Source of the DNA: CAKSKB01 sp034186235
GTDB taxonomy: Bacteria; Bacillota; Clostridia; HGM11514
Length of the DNA: 15,385 nucleotides
Assembly: GCA_034186235.1 (NCBI GenBank)
Contig: JAXGBA010000144.1
Coordinates: forward strand, 1-15,385
Direction of reading: 5' to 3'
A program made the translations under genes and the position numbers. Shown here piece after piece: positions 13,781-15,385 of the stretch. Within the stretch, counting starts at the first letter, position 1. Each line of letters opens with the position of its first letter. Under the pieces are notes generated by a model, which ran no database searches, had not been told where the DNA came from, and saw nothing but the letters and a program-made list of their open reading frames with translations.

Positions 13781-14506
13781 AATGCGGTAGATTTACTTGG
13801 ATTGGAGAAAATCGTAGTTTCTGGTAGCGAATATGATGGAAATCTATTAGATAAAAGATACAAGGGGAATTTCTTGGATCCGGCAATTAACCGTTTAAAG
13901 TGTATGGTTGCATCTGCTAAAGAAAGGATCACATGGATTGTTAGCAAAACTGGATATTCGGATGAAGCAATTGCTGCTATGCAAACTTTTGCTGATGGCA
14001 ACGGCGTTAATTTTATAACTATTGATTCTGCCGATGATTTAATTAATTATATTAATTCAGGATCGGTTTCTGATAAGATGATTAGTGAAAGAAGAATAAA
14101 TGATAAAATAACTTCATTTGAACTATACTCTCATGGATTAGAATTTAATGGCGGAACAATAGAACTTGGATATAGGCAAGATAACGCCAACAGTTTGTCA
14201 TTGAATTCGAACAATATTAAAAGAATGAATTGGAGTGCATTTGAAGGTTGCACGAGTAAGTTCTATTCATGTAATACCGGCAAAGCTGGATATAATAGTT
14301 TTGCACAGAATTGGGTAAATATAACTGGTGGCAAAGCAATAGCTTCGACAAATAAAACTACTTATGTACCTGTGGGTTACTATCTTAATTCTGATCAAAA
14401 AAATTCTATTAAGTATTATGGTTTTAATGTGTTTGGCAGTAACAATCAACCAATTCCGAGTGATGGTGGCAGTTGGCTTACATTTACTAAAATAGATGGT
14501 AGGTAA
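13307..14506 (+). CDS. Orphan RHS core fragment with a second caspase/CHAT-like effector domain
   Basis: Open for 399 codons after the TAA at 13304-13306. The first start-type codon is TTG 13541, in the middle of a YD strand, so the RHS part is not independently startable. The core ends with canonical 'LRARYYDPELGRFISEDP' and 'NPVNAVDLLGL', where the cleavage motif DPxGL reads DLLGL. The variable domain (about 13801-14503, 234 aa) carries 'ITWIVSKTGYSDEAIAAMQTF', 'FELYSHGLEFNGGTIELG' (His codon 14132), 'FYSCNTGKAGYNSFAQNW' (Cys codon 14270) and 'GGKAIASTNKTTY'. It shares the HG...SCNTG...SFA layout with cassette 2 but little else, so the two are likely distant relatives. A surface-acting cysteine peptidase-like effector is the best guess. 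Candidate immunity genes follow directly. Confidence 0.75.
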   Translation: MKNFNKAEYKYNSSGLRTSKTVNGEKTDFILDGIYVIAEIKDGDVTNYIRGLCGIIYSKDKKGTKTYYVTNNHGDVTALVNNSGNIVKEYAYDEYGVEANPDKEDTNPFRYCGEYYDTETGFIYLRARYYDPELGRFISEDPARSETNWYVYCSGNPVNAVDLLGLEKIVVSGSEYDGNLLDKRYKGNFLDPAINRLKCMVASAKERITWIVSKTGYSDEAIAAMQTFADGNGVNFITIDSADDLINYINSGSVSDKMISERRINDKITSFELYSHGLEFNGGTIELGYRQDNANSLSLNSNNIKRMNWSAFEGCTSKFYSCNTGKAGYNSFAQNWVNITGGKAIASTNKTTYVPVGYYLNSDQKNSIKYYGFNVFGSNNQPIPSDGGSWLTFTKIDGR

Positions 14507-14514
14507 GTTTGATA

Positions 14515-14943
14515 ATGAAAAAGTATTGGATGTTATTTGTAGCTTTTTTTGTAGGATTTATCTTTTTGAAGTTTAATTCATATTCTTACCCAAAAACCAT
14601 TTCTTCTGCAAGAGCAGAAGAAATAGCGGATAAGTACCAAACACTTATATGTAGTAATATGCAGGCAACTAACTGCAATTGGAAAGTAATCCGTGGATCT
14701 AATATACGAACTACAAATAATGATATAAAAATATCATTTTCCAATTTGCCTTTTTTCTTGGATAAGCCATATTTCGTTCATAATAATTTCCTTTTTCAAG
14801 GTTTTTATTCAAGAATTACGAATACATTTTATATATTAAATTGGTATATTGTAGGGGAACCTGTTAGTGCATTCGATATAAAGAATGACTTATGCTTATA
14901 CGATCTTGATGGAGGTGAATTTGATAAAAGCATTAAAGAGTAA
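14515..14943 (+). CDS. Candidate immunity protein of cassette 3 (first), exported/anchored
   Basis: A 142-aa protein from ATG 14515, with AGGTAAG (14501-14507) 7 bases upstream, overlapping the effector stop; an in-frame TTG at 14509 is possible but too close. The N-terminus MKKYWMLFVAFFVGFIFLKF is a membrane anchor or uncleaved signal, followed by a 120-residue, aromatic-rich outer domain with two cysteines (CSNMQATNC) that could form a disulfide outside. No family recognised. Same topology as the unrelated cassette 2 candidate. It overlaps the next gene by 23 bases, so the two are translationally coupled and probably work together. Immunity role inferred from position. Confidence 0.55.
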   Translation: MKKYWMLFVAFFVGFIFLKFNSYSYPKTISSARAEEIADKYQTLICSNMQATNCNWKVIRGSNIRTTNNDIKISFSNLPFFLDKPYFVHNNFLFQGFYSRITNTFYILNWYIVGEPVSAFDIKNDLCLYDLDGGEFDKSIKE

Positions 14944-15271
14944 TTGGTGTTATAAAACCTTATATTTCTTAGCTTTAGCATATCTTATTGCTAATACTGT
15001 ATACAATATATATTTGTTGTTTAGATATCCAAGCTTTGATGTGTGGCTAATTCCGAAAAAAATGTATTTATTATATGCACCGTTTAATATTCCATATTTG
15101 ATATATCTATTTTTTGTTGCTGCGATTAAATGGATTATAAATTTCGTACATTCAGTAACTATTGGACAAAAACTTAATTTTTTAGCAACTATAAATATAT
15201 ATACATTTTTAGCTTTGGTTTTATATACATTTGTTATAGATTTTATTGCTTTACTTATTCGATGTATTTAG
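14921..15271 (+). CDS. Candidate immunity protein of cassette 3 (second), polytopic membrane protein
   Basis: A 116-aa membrane protein with three hydrophobic segments: TLYFLALAYLIANTVYNIYLLF, IPYLIYLFFVAAIKWIINFV and IYTFLALVLYTFVIDFIALLI. I chose TTG 14921 because GGAGG (14911-14915) lies 5 bases before it; GTG 14915 is the alternative, and the ATG-like start at 14885 lacks a ribosome site. It starts inside the preceding gene and ends with a TAG before the cassette terminator. Its last 67 codons recur almost unchanged in the cassette 1 remnant (10929-11133), so this gene belonged to at least two cassettes. Immunity by membrane partnership with the anchored protein upstream is an inference; no family recognised. 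Confidence 0.55.
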   Translation: MIKALKSNWCYKTLYFLALAYLIANTVYNIYLLFRYPSFDVWLIPKKMYLLYAPFNIPYLIYLFFVAAIKWIINFVHSVTIGQKLNFLATINIYTFLALVLYTFVIDFIALLIRCI

Positions 15272-15385
15272 ATGATGATTTGATTTGTGATCAGTTTATA
15301 TATGTTAATATTATTTGAAAGTAGTTTAGTTCTTTCATGTTATAAACCCACTACATTAATTTGCAGTGGGTTTCTTTTGGAAAAA
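15070..15385 (+). repeat. 316-bp direct repeat, copy 2 (matches 10929-11244)
   Basis: Second copy of the cassette 1 tail. The window stops at TTTTGGAAAAA, the exact start motif of the cassette 2 and cassette 3 leaders, so another cassette may follow. Confidence 0.9.
15344..15378 (+). terminator. Terminator of cassette 3
   Basis: AAACCCACTACA / TGCAGTGGGTTT with loop TTAATT and a CTTTT tail; one A-C mismatch near the loop compared with the perfect stem of the cassette 1 copy. Confidence 0.85.

Noticed and set aside
10929..15385. Transposon or insertion-sequence explanation for the direct repeats
   Set aside because: No transposase, terminal inverted repeats or target duplications were seen; repeat limits coincide with RHS core and terminators instead.
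8190..15385. CRISPR array or phage genes
   Set aside because: No short regularly spaced repeats, and no integrase, capsid or lysis genes in any frame.

Overview
The window looks like the chromosome of a low-to-moderate-GC, Gram-positive Clostridia-type Firmicute. Support comes from strong GGAGG-type ribosome sites, TTGACA/TATAAT promoters, a PdaA-type spore/cortex peptidoglycan deacetylase, a copper-amine-oxidase-like 'stalk' protein, and a tRNA-Gln(CUG) without encoded CCA. No species can be named from the sequence alone.

Left half (1-8190), ordinary chromosome. It begins inside a PfkB-family 1-phosphofructokinase, which converges on a pdaA-like gene over a shared perfect hairpin. A strong promoter at 1651-1679 then drives a tightly packed forward operon: secreted stalk/parvulin-like protein, ABC-F ATPase, Nudix hydrolase, THUMP-type rRNA methyltransferase, alpha/beta hydrolase and pyridoxamine-kinase-like protein. 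Several starts overlap the preceding stop by one base (TAATG, TAGTG). A tRNA-Gln gene with a perfect consensus promoter and its own terminator closes this section.

Middle (8190-10870), decayed accessory DNA. A promoter leads into a six-codon frame. A small basic reading frame has its ribosome site locked in an inverted repeat. A serine beta-lactamase-like gene has lost both ends and is joined out of frame to the first 41 codons of a type I 3-dehydroquinate-dehydratase-like gene. Upstream of this wreck are an apparently intact short-chain dehydrogenase and a divergent AraC-type regulator. Their shared promoter region holds two copies of a 10-bp sequence, TACTATTATC, in the same place-type relative to each gene.

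Right third (10900-15385), a tandem array of orphan RHS toxin/immunity cassettes. Each complete cassette has: an AT-rich non-coding leader of about 200 bp; a 3' fragment of an RHS core reading frame with no usable start codon at its beginning; a variable C-terminal effector domain directly after the RHS core motif; one or two small membrane-anchored candidate immunity genes; and a strong terminator. The first cassette survives only as its last 316 bp, about 97% identical to the end of the third. The second and third share about 670 bp of leader plus RHS core, then become unrelated at nucleotide level. Even so, both variable domains carry a His-Gly ... Ser-Cys-Asn-Thr-Gly pattern like that of clan CD (caspase/CHAT-like) cysteine peptidases. 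The window ends exactly where a fourth cassette would begin. The layout fits a reservoir of silent effector/immunity modules that could recombine onto a full-length rhs gene, but no such gene is visible here.
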